Assembly (NCBI GenBank): GCA_964425225.1
Contig: CAYRMD010000018.1
Location: 5,668-69,667 of the forward strand
Direction of reading: 5' to 3'
Length of the DNA stretch: 64,000 bases
Source: BPJU01 sp964425225
GTDB taxonomy: Bacteria; Planctomycetota; Planctomycetia; Pirellulales; Pirellulaceae
Shown here one piece after another: positions 37,092-46,762 of the stretch (position 1 is the first letter of the stretch; every line of letters begins with the position of its first letter). The position numbers and the translations under genes are program-made. The notes beneath the pieces are model-generated. The model saw only the letters and a list, made by a program, of their open reading frames with translations. It did not search any database and had not been told where the DNA came from.

Positions 37092-39602
37092 ATGCCGCCC
37101 ATGAACGTCAATTCTTTGATCGTCCCCGTACCTAAGCCGGTGCGTCAGCTTTTTGACCGTCATAAAACAGAGCATCCCGGCTTGTTGTTGGATCGCTATG
37201 TCGCCTGCTATCGGCCTCAACCTGTGAGTTGGTCAAGCGACGTACAAAAGCCCACCATCGAACAAGTCGTCCAAGGACATCGGCTGGCTCAGAGCGTTTT
37301 GGACTATGCCGCGCTTTTTGCTCGCTGGCAAGGCGTTCTCGGTGAGTGTCAAGCGAAGTGTTTCCGCGCCAAGACTGCAGGGCCGTTCACGCTGCATTTG
37401 GCGCGGGCCGGCGCTTTGGAAAATGCCGGCATTTCGCTGCACCCGATCTACGGATTTCCTTATATCCCCGGATCAGGCCTGAAGGGTATTGCACGCGCGT
37501 ACGCAGAAACCGTCTGGTTACCTGGGGTATGTAACGCAGGTTCCAAAGGGCAACCTGAAATCTCGCCACAAGACGCATGGAAAAAGATCGAACGTGTCTT
37601 TGGTTATACTCCCCAGTCGACGCACGATAAATCTTGGTTGTCATCCGGAATTCAATCCGAAACCGACTCGGCCGCCGGTTCCGTAGTTTTTTTCGAAGCT
37701 TGGCCCACACAATGGCCCACCTTGATCCAAGATATCCTGAACAATCATCACGCAGAATATTACCAAACCGAAGGTAAGACCCCTCCTGGAGATTTCGAAG
37801 ATCCGATCCCCGTATATTTCTTGGCCATCGACAGAAACGTCGAATTTCTCTTCGCGGTCGGTCCTCGTACCCGGCAATCCGAGAATAATGCCGAGGACAT
37901 TGAGTTAGCCGTGATGTGGCTCTTAGGAGGCCTGCAGTACCTAGGGGCAGGATCTAAGACTTCGAGTGGTTACGGGCGTTTCGTGCCGACCGGAGAGGTT
38001 CACGTTCTGGCGGGTGACCTTCGGGAAAAGGCGCAACACCCCTGGCGTGTGGCATGTTCCAAGGGCCAGCGAGCGGAAAAGGTGTGTACCCTTCGACTTG
38101 TGATGCCGGCTTTCCTAGCAGGGGCTGAGCAAGGCGTCGGGGATTGCCAATTTCGCGAAGCTACGCTCCGAGGGCTTCTCCGATGGTGGTGGCGCACGAT
38201 GTACGTTGGCTACCTTGATTCCAAGCGGCTTTACGCTCTGGAAAGCCTCCTTTGGGGCAATACGAATGCAGCGGGAGCACTCGAACTGCGTTTAGTACCT
38301 AACCCGACGTGCCCCGGGCGCGTCATCCCCGCTCCTTTTCGCGAACAGCCAAATCAAGGAAGGTTAGTCCTTAACCGAAATTTCGTTCAGCTTTACCGCT
38401 TGCGCTCTCAGCAGAACGATCTACCCTTGCTATATTTTCTCTACGGCATGGACGAATTCGTGACATCTGGCAACCTAAGAGTTCGCCGGCGTCGCTATTG
38501 TTTATGGCCACCAGCCCAATGGACGCTTGCCCTGACAGCTAAGCCGATACCAGATAAGGAAACGGTTCTCAGCGCCGATCAAGTTCTTGAACAAGGGTTA
38601 GCCGCACTTTGGCTTTTGTGTTACCTCGGGGGCGTTGGGTCCAAGTGTCGCAAGGGCTGGGGCAGCCTTGCTCTACCGCCAGAGTTAAAAGACTGGAACC
38701 TTGAGAAAATCTCCACGCTTGCCTTGAAAACTCTGCGCGAACTGAAGCTTGGCGATTCCTTTAATCCCAACTTAGTTCAGTCTCCCAGCCTAGGAGCGAT
38801 GCGGCGCTTAAGGTGGAATTCAAACAGCCCGAATTCCGGGGGTCTCATAGAGGTAACGGTTCCTACTAACAATCCGCTCTTTGTACTAAACGAATTATCG
38901 TCCCTCGGGCGAAGTTTCGCTCAGTCTAGCTCTTCTGACCATGGTAAACATTGCCAGAATAAAGGTGTTTTAGGATTGCCGCGTAAAATCCATGGACCGC
39001 TCCCACGACCGCTCCCACGGCAGGATCCGGCTAAACATCGACCGCCGCAAGCAATATGTGGCCGTCGATGTGCGCGCTTGGCGGCTCCCGTGTTCTATCA
39101 TCTTGACTTGAGCGACAACGGTCATGTTATTATCCGTGTGGTCGCTTTTCCAATTCCCGATCCATTCGACATCGGCACGAGTGAACGAATCCTAAAGCAA
39201 TTGCTTTTATATCTGCACAATGGGTTGTCCCCCAGTAGCTCATCATGGTCTTCGGGAAACCTGCAAACATCGTGGTTTAACGTGCAAACGCATGTTGGGG
39301 TGAGTGCTGGCACTTCAGATCAAGTCAGGACGCAACAAGCGAAACCGGGGCTACCCAATATAAGGCCTAACGATGAGGTCGAAGTCGAATTGTTGGAAAG
39401 GACTAGTGCCAGGGGCACGCGTTATGCTCGCATAATGGGAACGAACTGGGAGGGCCCGATCACGAATACCAATCAATTACCACCCGATCTCGGTCCCGGA
39501 AGCCGGCTCCGAGTCATTGTACAATCGATCTCAACGAATCAAATCTCGTTTCGGTGGGCCCCCCCGACTCAAGCGGATCGAACGAGCCGGCAGCGACGCT
39601 AA
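37092..39602 (+). CDS. cmr6-cmr1: Fused Cmr6-Cmr1 with extra C-terminal domain
   Basis: 836 residues in one uninterrupted frame; AAAGG at 37080-37084 supports ATG 37092. Residues 1-about 315 are Cmr6-like: GFPYIPGSGLKGIARAYAE, then the family's C-terminal GLQYLGAGSKTSSGYGRF glycine loop. From about 328 a full Cmr1-like RAMP begins (CTLRLVMPAFLAGAEQ, then REATLRGLLRWWWR and LESLLWG), continuing with GVGSKCRKGWGSL and VLGLPRKI. Residues 754-836 form a small beta-rich tail (DEVEVELLERT, SRLRVIVQSI) reminiscent of an OB/S1-like fold. Cmr1 and Cmr6 normally are separate genes; both cap the crRNA 3' side, so fusion is structurally plausible. No stand-alone cmr1 or cmr6 is present in the window. Confidence 0.9.
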   Translation: MPPMNVNSLIVPVPKPVRQLFDRHKTEHPGLLLDRYVACYRPQPVSWSSDVQKPTIEQVVQGHRLAQSVLDYAALFARWQGVLGECQAKCFRAKTAGPFTLHLARAGALENAGISLHPIYGFPYIPGSGLKGIARAYAETVWLPGVCNAGSKGQPEISPQDAWKKIERVFGYTPQSTHDKSWLSSGIQSETDSAAGSVVFFEAWPTQWPTLIQDILNNHHAEYYQTEGKTPPGDFEDPIPVYFLAIDRNVEFLFAVGPRTRQSENNAEDIELAVMWLLGGLQYLGAGSKTSSGYGRFVPTGEVHVLAGDLREKAQHPWRVACSKGQRAEKVCTLRLVMPAFLAGAEQGVGDCQFREATLRGLLRWWWRTMYVGYLDSKRLYALESLLWGNTNAAGALELRLVPNPTCPGRVIPAPFREQPNQGRLVLNRNFVQLYRLRSQQNDLPLLYFLYGMDEFVTSGNLRVRRRRYCLWPPAQWTLALTAKPIPDKETVLSADQVLEQGLAALWLLCYLGGVGSKCRKGWGSLALPPELKDWNLEKISTLALKTLRELKLGDSFNPNLVQSPSLGAMRRLRWNSNSPNSGGLIEVTVPTNNPLFVLNELSSLGRSFAQSSSSDHGKHCQNKGVLGLPRKIHGPLPRPLPRQDPAKHRPPQAICGRRCARLAAPVFYHLDLSDNGHVIIRVVAFPIPDPFDIGTSERILKQLLLYLHNGLSPSSSSWSSGNLQTSWFNVQTHVGVSAGTSDQVRTQQAKPGLPNIRPNDEVEVELLERTSARGTRYARIMGTNWEGPITNTNQLPPDLGPGSRLRVIVQSISTNQISFRWAPPTQADRTSRQRR

Positions 39603-40190
39603 TTACGTTAGACGTGGTACGGTAACCAGCACGATCGCGTTGGAAGGTCGCATCGCAGGGTGGTTATGATCCCAGGCGAGTTTCTTCCCAAGCCCCGTAC
39701 ATATTGCGACAAGAGATCTCTTGGTGCGCGCTTCAAGCGTTGTGCCGGCGAATTCGGCAGATTGTGATCTGCAGCATGGAGGACATGCCCGCTCCGTTGC
39801 CAAAACGGTCAGAAAGATCTTTCTCAATGGGACACCTAGGGTAGGGGCACATAGCAACGTGTCCCTATTTTCGCCCGCTGTTGCCTTTGGTCGGCACGCT
39901 ATACCCGCCTGCGGCGCAGCACGCGATTCTGTACGGAGGCCGTGTATAACGCCAGGGCTTTTCAACCCACGTCAATGAGACAGACGTATTTGCAAGGGCG
40001 CGGAGCGGCTCGCTTGCCGTGGCGGCTTCATAACGTAGTAGCTTGATCTGGCCTCTTCTCACGAATCCATGAGGGGAGCTTGCACCACATCACCCCAAGC
40101 GATGCTGAAAAGGCAGCTCCCGATAAGCTTGCCGCGTGAGGAATAACTTCCACGTAAAATGTAGGATCAATATGCACAAGAGCCGAGCCG
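39603..40190. other. Intergenic region after cmr operon; no CRISPR array
   Basis: About 590 bases. I looked for 28-37-base direct repeats with regular spacing and found none. No gene or strong terminator is visible. Confidence 0.55.
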
Positions 40191-40769
40191 TCATGAACCG
40201 CCTGCGCCGGACAGCGGTTCCAACCCCAAAGCCACAGCATGCGGGCGTAGTGCTTGAATGAGAAAGTTGATGTGTTCCTCTAGGGGCACACCGAGATCTT
40301 CGGCACCACGGTAGATGTCCTCTCGGCTCACATTAGCCGCGAAGCTCTTTTGTTTGAGTTTCTTAATGACGCTCCGCGCTTCGAGGTCCTCCAGACGCTG
40401 CGGGCGTACTAACGCTACGGCCATAATAAAGCCAGCCAGCTCATCGCAGGCGTATAGCGCTTTGTCCATCAGCGATCGGCGAGGGCAGTCCGGCAAATAG
40501 TCAGCGTGGCTTTTGATCGCGTAAATGACGTCCGGCGGATAACCTCGTTCTTCTAGAATCCGCGCTCCTTGCAGTGGATGATCCGGAGCCTGCGGCCAAC
40601 GTTCGTAGTCAAAATCATGCAGCAGGCCCACAATTCCCCACTTTTCCACGTCCTCTCCGAATCTCTCAGCATACGCTCGCATCGCCGCCTCGACAGCCAA
40701 CATATGGCGGCGAAGACTCTCACCCTGAGTAAACTCACACACCAATTGCCAAGCCTCTTCTCTTCGCAT
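40191..40769 (-). CDS. HD-domain phosphohydrolase
   Basis: 192 residues from ATG 40769 (MRREEAWQLVCEF); a longer in-frame start at 40823 adds a poorly conserved-looking leader. The HD metal-binding set is visible: RRHMLAVE, LLHDFDYERWP, an AIKSHADY histidine and an ACDELAGF aspartate. This matches the small stand-alone HDIG/HD hydrolases annotated from many bacteria as hydrolases of phosphomonoester or nucleotide substrates; the substrate is unknown. It is read convergently with the cmr operon, with 588 bases between, so it is not obviously part of it. The next gene upstream (TPR protein) is on the same strand 72 bases away. Confidence 0.85.
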   Translation of the reverse strand: MRREEAWQLVCEFTQGESLRRHMLAVEAAMRAYAERFGEDVEKWGIVGLLHDFDYERWPQAPDHPLQGARILEERGYPPDVIYAIKSHADYLPDCPRRSLMDKALYACDELAGFIMAVALVRPQRLEDLEARSVIKKLKQKSFAANVSREDIYRGAEDLGVPLEEHINFLIQALRPHAVALGLEPLSGAGGS

Positions 40770-40841
40770 AGTTAATCCAGTACCCAGGCCGAGAGATTGC
40801 CGTGCGTGACCTCCAAACCCCATGCCGCGCGAAAAGCCGCA

Positions 40842-42539
40842 TTATGTTTCCAGCAAATTCTTCTTTGGGATATCAGGTTTTTCCTTAGTTTCTTGTTTTT
40901 CTCGGAACGGCTTGCCTTGGCGGTAGGTTTCTAACTCTTTCTTGAGTTGCTCTTTTTGTTCATCATTTTCGCCTAATTCAACAGCTTTCATGGACCACTG
41001 GATAGCTGATTGGAAGTCGCCCAATTCGGCATAGGCAGAAGCTAGCGTGCTCAGGATATGCGCTTCTTTATAGTCAGTCAGCTCACAGGCCTTTCTTGCC
41101 AATTCCAGAGCTCGCCTTCCGTTGCGCACGGAGTCTTCGGGCGAGGTCGCCAGCACCCACGCCAAGTTGTTGAGCAAATGGCTATCATCCGATTTCAATG
41201 CCAAGGCTCGATTGTAATCTTGAATGGCTTCGGCATGTTTGCCGATGCTCAAGAGAGCATCACCTCGAGCCCGCAAGGCACGCCAGTTCTGATCATCGTT
41301 CTCGATGATTTCCGTAAGGATTTTAATGGCTTTGCGCGGTCGATCATCCGCCATGCAGTAGTAAGCCAATTGCAATTTGTATTCGGCGTTGTTCGGGTCG
41401 TGCTGGATCAATAGCTCCATATCCTGAATCGCCTCGACATATTTCTTTTGATAGGCGTTAATTTCGGCCCGCATGCGTATTGCCACTACCAAGCCAGGTT
41501 GAATGCGCAACACAGACTCCACATCGGTTAGAGCGGCTTTGGGGTTATCCTTTACCAAATAAAGCTGCGCTCGGAGCAGTAGCGCCCGGATGTCGCGTGG
41601 ATTGCGTTTGACGGCTTCCTCCACGTCACGCAAGGCCGAATCATAGTCATCCTTAGCCATGAAGATACTGGCGCGGACAAGTAACGCTTGCGTTGACTCC
41701 TTGTCCAGTTCCACAGCTCGATTGGCTAGCTCTAGGGCATCATCCAGCTTACCTTCCTGCTGTAACAAGAGTTCAATTAGCGCCAAGAGATTGGGCAACT
41801 GATCCGGATCATCGCGCACCAAATCACGGAAGACCGCTTCTGCCTCGTCGCGGCGGCCCTGGGCACTAAGCAGTTGCCCATAAAGGCGGCGAATCTGCAC
41901 GTTGCGTGGGTCCGACTCCGCAGCCAACTTTAGGTCTTCCCGCTGCTTGTCGGGATCCTCCTGGAAGCGAGCGCGTAACGCGTAGGCTTCGGCTTGAGCC
42001 GAAGGGTCCTCTTGTGCCAATTGAATCAATTGGTTGGCACACTCCAAACCGCGTTCTCGGTCACCTCCCGGTAACAGACACAATTCGGCGATCATTCGGT
42101 AACCTTCGGCCAAGTCCGGTACGTAGCGCACTGCCTTTTCCAAATCCTCCAACGCCCGATCCCGCAGTGTTTGCCACGATGGGCCAAAGAAACGCGACCT
42201 TCCCAGGCGCGACACTTGGCGCTGTGCTTTCTGCAAAAGGCAAGAGGCCACAAGTTGCCGGGCCAATTGAGCATCTTCTTCACCAAGCCCCTCGGCCAAT
42301 GCCGCTTCGGCCAACTCGACGGCCTGCTCTAATTGCCGCTCCGTGCGCGCTTGTACGTGCAATTGCATCGCCTGCTGCAGCTTTTCCCACGCAGTGGCCG
42401 AAGCAGGCATCTGCGCCAAGAGCGTGTCCCTTGCAGCGTCAAACCCTGCCAACATGACCACGAAAGTGAGCAAGACGCAAATGAGCGGCATACTACGGCT
42501 TTGGCACATGGATTTCGGTACGATAGGATGGATTCGCAT
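40842..42539 (-). CDS. Exported TPR-repeat protein
   Basis: 565 residues with AAGG upstream of the ATG. The first 43 residues carry a signal/anchor (MPLICVLLTFVVMLAGFDAA). The rest is tandem tetratricopeptide repeats; about ten helical pairs follow the A-x-x-x-x-x-A-x-x-L/P spacing, such as DDALELANRAVELDKEST, DDYDSALRDVEEAVKRNP, NPKAALTDVESVLRIQP, GKHAEAIQDYNRALAL and GDFQSAIQWSMKAVEL. The C-terminus is a Lys/Glu-rich tail. TPR proteins are protein-interaction scaffolds; the partner is not deducible. Probably periplasmic. Confidence 0.88.
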   Translation of the reverse strand: MRIHPIVPKSMCQSRSMPLICVLLTFVVMLAGFDAARDTLLAQMPASATAWEKLQQAMQLHVQARTERQLEQAVELAEAALAEGLGEEDAQLARQLVASCLLQKAQRQVSRLGRSRFFGPSWQTLRDRALEDLEKAVRYVPDLAEGYRMIAELCLLPGGDRERGLECANQLIQLAQEDPSAQAEAYALRARFQEDPDKQREDLKLAAESDPRNVQIRRLYGQLLSAQGRRDEAEAVFRDLVRDDPDQLPNLLALIELLLQQEGKLDDALELANRAVELDKESTQALLVRASIFMAKDDYDSALRDVEEAVKRNPRDIRALLLRAQLYLVKDNPKAALTDVESVLRIQPGLVVAIRMRAEINAYQKKYVEAIQDMELLIQHDPNNAEYKLQLAYYCMADDRPRKAIKILTEIIENDDQNWRALRARGDALLSIGKHAEAIQDYNRALALKSDDSHLLNNLAWVLATSPEDSVRNGRRALELARKACELTDYKEAHILSTLASAYAELGDFQSAIQWSMKAVELGENDEQKEQLKKELETYRQGKPFREKQETKEKPDIPKKNLLET

Positions 42540-42625
42540 GGCAGCACCTTAACCATTGGGAATGGGGAATATTTCCTTCTGCCTAATTATTATGCCGCAG
42601 TTCAAATCTTCAGGCTATCCGAGTT

Positions 42626-43429
42626 ATGCGAATCACGAGCGTTCATAACCCGCGTTTACGAGCCGCTGCGCGACTTCGCGAACGTCCCGAACGGCGCCGT
42701 ACCGGCCGCACCCTGGTAGATGGGTTACGCGAAATCAGCCGGGCATTGGAGCGTCCTGGCTGTGTGGAAGAACTTTTTTGGCTCCCGGAATTGTGCCAAG
42801 ACACCGTGCCCCAAAATCTGTTGAGGATCGCCGCTGAGCAAAGGATACGGTGTTATGAAGTGTCCTTTGCAGCGTTCGCTCGGGTTGCCTATGGCGAGCG
42901 CTCTGAAGGAATGGTCGCCGTGGTGCGTATTCCGCGCACGACCCTTGACACTCTGGCTAGCTCGCCACGCCAACTGGTCGTCGTGCTCGAACAGGTCGAA
43001 AAACCAGGCAACATTGGTGCTGTGGCGCGAACGCTGGACGCTACGGCTGGCGCACTGATTTTGGCAGATAGTAGAACGGAAGGCTTCAACCCTAACGCCA
43101 TTCGTGCCAGCCTCGGCACGCTATTTCATATTCCCATAGCCGAATGCAGTGCCCCCCAAGCTCGACAGTGGCTCGAACAACATGACTACCGCCTCGTGGT
43201 CGCCGACGTCCAGGCTCCATGCCTGTATTGGGAGGCAGACCTGCGTGGGCCAACCGCCTTGATTCTCGGAAGCGAAGCCGCCGGGGTGAGCGCTCTTTGG
43301 CAAGGTGAGCACATTTTACGCGTTCGTTTACCGATGCACGGTAAAGCCGATAGTTTAAATGTATCGGTGGCAGCAGCGGTGTTGGCGTTCGAGTGGTGTC
43401 GGCAACAAGCTAACAGTCGACAATCGTAG
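42626..43429 (+). CDS. SpoU/TrmH-family RNA 2'-O-methyltransferase
   Basis: 267 residues. The SPOUT trefoil-knot motifs are in order: motif 1 QVEKPGNIGAVARTLDA, motif 2 ALILGSEAAGVS and motif 3 LPMHGKADSLNVSVAAAVLAFE. The N-terminal 100 residues form the substrate-binding domain (RTLVDGLREISRAL). Such enzymes methylate the ribose of rRNA or tRNA using S-adenosylmethionine; the target (RlmB-, TrmH- or TsnR-like) cannot be fixed by reading alone. It is divergent from the TPR gene. Confidence 0.92.
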   Translation: MRITSVHNPRLRAAARLRERPERRRTGRTLVDGLREISRALERPGCVEELFWLPELCQDTVPQNLLRIAAEQRIRCYEVSFAAFARVAYGERSEGMVAVVRIPRTTLDTLASSPRQLVVVLEQVEKPGNIGAVARTLDATAGALILADSRTEGFNPNAIRASLGTLFHIPIAECSAPQARQWLEQHDYRLVVADVQAPCLYWEADLRGPTALILGSEAAGVSALWQGEHILRVRLPMHGKADSLNVSVAAAVLAFEWCRQQANSRQS

Positions 43430-43892
43430 GTCCAGCGCCATGCGTCCCATTGAAGCAGCGGTAAACTAGAGGTCAAGTAGGACTAGGCTTGGCACCAACC
43501 GGTCTTTCGCAGTGTCAATCGAGCAAAATAACTTACGTTTTCGTCAGGATCGTGATAACCGCTGCTCACGCTAGACTGCGAGACCAACACTTGCTCGCAC
43601 AGCAACCGTCTCGTGGGCCAATCGCTCATCGGGTTATGGGCCCACTTGTCTTATCTTAAAGGCAGTTCGAATTCCCGCAGCACTTCTCAGAAGGCCGTTT
43701 TTGATGGGTGGCACTTGCCTTACCCCCCAAGCCAAAACGACTAGTCAGCAGTACTTATTCTCTAGCCAGGCGAGAACACAACGACGCTGGTGAGCAATCC
43801 GTGTCATTTTATGTTCAGCATTCTTCCGCTGTAACGCCTTTACTTTGCATAATTCTCCCTGTTGCAACCCGTATAGACCGCTCGAATCGAGC
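43430..43892. other. Intergenic region, nothing recognised
   Basis: 463 bases between convergent genes; short frames only, no hairpin with T-run. Confidence 0.5.
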
Positions 43893-44387
43893 TTAGGTAG
43901 CACGCCCCGGTCGGTTTGCTCGACAAGTTGTTCGCGTAGTTTTTGCGTGGTGATCGGCCAGCCGCGGATCGATCTTTGCCAGGTAATAACACTCCGCCTC
44001 GCGCATCCGGCGTTGCTTGGCTCGTGATTCGTCCTCATAACCTACTAGGTGCAGGCAGCCATGAATCACGTACAAGAGAAGTTCCTCTTCCGGCCGCCAG
44101 CCGATCCGTGCGGCTTCCTCGGCGGCGACATCCCAACAAGCGACCACCTCCCCTTCGATCCACTCAGGACGGCTTGCGTCGTCCAGGCGAAAACTTAATA
44201 CATCCGTGGGACTATTCTGTTGCAGAAAGCGCCGATGCAATTCGCGCATTTGCTGCTGGTCTACGACAGCCAAGCTCAACTCCCCGTGCCGTATCTCGGC
44301 ATCCGTCAGGATCACGCGCGCCGTACGTTTCAGGGTTTCTCGGTCGATCCGATAACGCCGTGGGCAGAATAGGTCGATTTGCAGCAT
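43893..44387 (-). CDS. ybeY: Endoribonuclease YbeY / rRNA maturation factor
   Basis: 164 residues. YbeY is a zinc-dependent RNase involved in 16S rRNA 3' maturation and 70S quality control. The core motif reads HGCLHLVGYEDES, giving His109 and His113, but the third zinc-ligand position (usually His) is Asp119. The upstream MRELHRRFLQQNSPTDVLSF segment is typical. The C-terminal 25 residues are a basic extension. It is the third gene of a phoH-pgpH-ybeY cluster that is conserved across bacteria, 35 bases after pgpH. Members lacking the third His are known in some phyla, so activity is not excluded. Confidence 0.9.
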   Translation of the reverse strand: MLQIDLFCPRRYRIDRETLKRTARVILTDAEIRHGELSLAVVDQQQMRELHRRFLQQNSPTDVLSFRLDDASRPEWIEGEVVACWDVAAEEAARIGWRPEEELLLYVIHGCLHLVGYEDESRAKQRRMREAECYYLAKIDPRLADHHAKTTRTTCRANRPGRAT

Positions 44388-44422
44388 CGTCTGGGAACTT
44401 GATTCTTAGATAGCCACACGAT

Positions 44423-46760
44423 TCACACGGTCTGTTGCTGGGGATACTTCACACGACCGTGATAAAACGCTGTGATCGATTTTACGAGACTCTCTTCGAT
44501 CAATCGCAACTCCCGTAGCGTCAGTCCACATTCATCGAACTGGCCATCGAGCAGCTTGTTTAAGGCAATTTCATGAATCAAGTGCCCGATGCGCGAAGGG
44601 ATTGGATCGACCAACGTACGGCAGGCGCTTTCCGCAGCATCTGCCAACATCATCACCGCCGCTTCTTTCGTCTGCGGTTTTGGTCCAGGATATCGGAAGG
44701 ATTCTTCCCCGAGTTCCGCTCGGTCTGAATCGTGCGCGTAACGACGTAATGCCTGGTCATAAAAATAGGCGACGAGGGTAGTGCCATGATGCTGTTCGAT
44801 GAAGTCGATGATTGATTGAGGTAGTCGATGCCGTCGTGCCAGTTCGACTCCATCCTTTACATGCGAGATGATCACCAGCGTGCTCATGGCGGGCATCAGG
44901 CCGCCATGGGGATTGGGAGCCGATCCTTGGTTTTCGACAAAGTATTCCGGCTTGAGCATCTTTCCGATGTCGTGAAAATAAGCACCGACGCGAACCAACA
45001 AACCGTTAGCACCGATGGCTTCGGCCGCGGCCTCGGCATAGGCGGCCACATTGATCGAATGATTGTAAGTACCAGGCGCACGACGAGCCAGTTCTTGGAG
45101 CAATGGGTGCGACGGATCGCCTAATTCCAACAGACTCAAGTCCGTCTGAACATCGAACCATTTTTCCACAAACGGCAGCAACCCATAAACAAGCAATGAC
45201 GCCAGTAACGCGGTAAACCCATACCAAGTGGCGCCGGCTAACAGCAAACCTGTCAGCGTAGCAGTCGAGTCCTCGGGCAACCATCGATCCAAAACAGACA
45301 AGGGCCGAACGGAGGCAAAAGGTTGACCGAACAAGGTACCCAAACCTAGGGTCGTAGCAGAGAGCATCGCACCGGAGAGCAAACCGACCATTAACAAATC
45401 GGTGCGGTGTCGAATACGGTTCAGTAACAGTGCCGGAGCAGCAGCCGAGGCTACTAACAGAACGAATTCTGGCAGTTGGAATCCCGTGGTTACCACAACC
45501 ATAAGTGCGACTGTCGCGCCCAGTAAAAGCGCCAGTTCGCGTTGATAAGCGATCGTAATTACTAGTGCTAGTACCGCTACCGGAACAGTCTCTGCCCGCC
45601 AATCATCACGCGCAGCTACGATGGCAAGAAACGTGGCAGCTACGACCAGAACCAACAATTGGGCCAGACGGCGCGAGTCGTGCAATAGGATCGGCTTATG
45701 GAAATAGCAGTAAGTACCACACACGGTACCGAGAGCTACATACATGCCAAACACAGCCAAGGTTCGTCCAAGAATCGACCAAAAACTGAGTTGTTCCAAA
45801 ATCACCTGATATTCGCGGCGTAGGAGTGCAAGTTCCGGCTCTTGCACAGGACGCCCCGCCGGTACCAAACGAGTCCCGACCGAATACGAGACCTCCACGG
45901 GAGGCACTGCCTGTTCTGCGGCGCGCCGCGCTTGCTCCGAAAGAGTTTCATCCAACGTCAATGTTTCCGGCAACTTGCGCACCCGAATCCAGTGTTCTGT
46001 GAGCCTCGCCAACAACTCGGCTTGCGGTGGCGAGAAGCCAACCCCTCGGAAGCCTTCCACCAAATCGGTATTCAAACCTCGTAATACTTCAGCAATCCGA
46101 ACCTCGCGTACCTCGACCCGATGGCGACTCTGAGGATTACCCACCGGATAGCCCCACAGAGTCATTTGACTTCCGTCCTCCATTCGATGGGCAAGACTTT
46201 CGAGCAAACCGTTCCGTTCCACATTCGCAAAACCCAGTTGCAGGCCTCGTTCAAATCGCGCAAGTTCCATATCGTCAGCGAGTGCCGCGCGAAGCTCAGC
46301 GTACCACCGAACCACTTCGTCCGACGGCATCTCTGGGGATACGAAGTCACGCCATAGCTCCGGTGGCAGTTGGCCGTCAGGCGATTGCGAGAAGTTCGAA
46401 CAGACGGTTCTTTAGTGCCTTACGCAAGTCGATCAGCGGTTGCGGATCGTGACGATAGATACAAACCGTTTCGGCTCGTGCTTGTCTCCTCTTGGCTTCG
46501 GTCGCCACGTCGTCACGTATCCGGAAGGCTACCCGCGCCGTAATATCGCGTTCCGGGATGCAGCCTCGGCGATACGGAAAACCCGGCGCCCAGGCACCGG
46601 TAATTACCAGAAGCATCGCCGAAGCCGCCACAGTAAAGCCAATGTTGCGAAGCGCAATCGGATCGCCAAGCCACGCCAACCAAACAGCGGACTGTCCGCG
46701 AATGACAACGCGACGTTTGACGCGCCCGGCACGCGATCGACTGGAACTACCTGAAGCCAT
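44423..46760 (-). pseudogene. pgpH: PgpH-type 7TM-HD phosphohydrolase, split by one-base frameshift at a UGA
   Basis: PgpH-family proteins hydrolyse cyclic-di-AMP with a C-terminal cytoplasmic HD domain. The 5' part (46760-46377, 127 residues) has a basic start, the first membrane segment (GFTVAASAMLLVITGAW) and the start of the extracellular 7TMR-HDED region (FPYRRGCIPERDITARVAF). It ends at TGA 46379-46377. Skipping one base there continues directly into DGQLPPELWRDF and the second part, which opens as an ATG frame at 46330. That part finishes the extracellular domain, has about six more membrane segments and carries the HD domain (YFHDIGKMLKPEYF, then ISHVKDGVELA and EQHHGTTLV). Total length is 2338 bases, one more than a multiple of three. 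This is either an inserted base, a real mutation, or +1 frameshifting at UGA-C. It starts 2 bases after the phoH stop. Confidence 0.85.
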
Positions 46761-46762
46761 AG

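Noticed and set aside
38996..39020. Short tandem repeat (ACCGCTCCCACG twice) inside the Cmr6-Cmr1 gene
   Set aside because: Only two 12-base units encoding PLPRPLPR; likely a minor linker duplication, not a repeat element.
39603..40190. Possible CRISPR array after the cmr operon
   Set aside because: No direct repeat of 25-40 bases with regular spacing is present here or upstream of cmr2.
42599..42630. tRNA-like GTTCAAATC T-loop sequence
   Set aside because: No acceptor, D-arm or anticodon pairing upstream, and it would overlap the start of the methyltransferase gene.
45006..45602. 198-codon minus-strand frame inside the pgpH C-terminal part
   Set aside because: Out-of-frame shadow of the pgpH membrane region; the Arg/Gly/Cys-rich translation is typical of a shadow.
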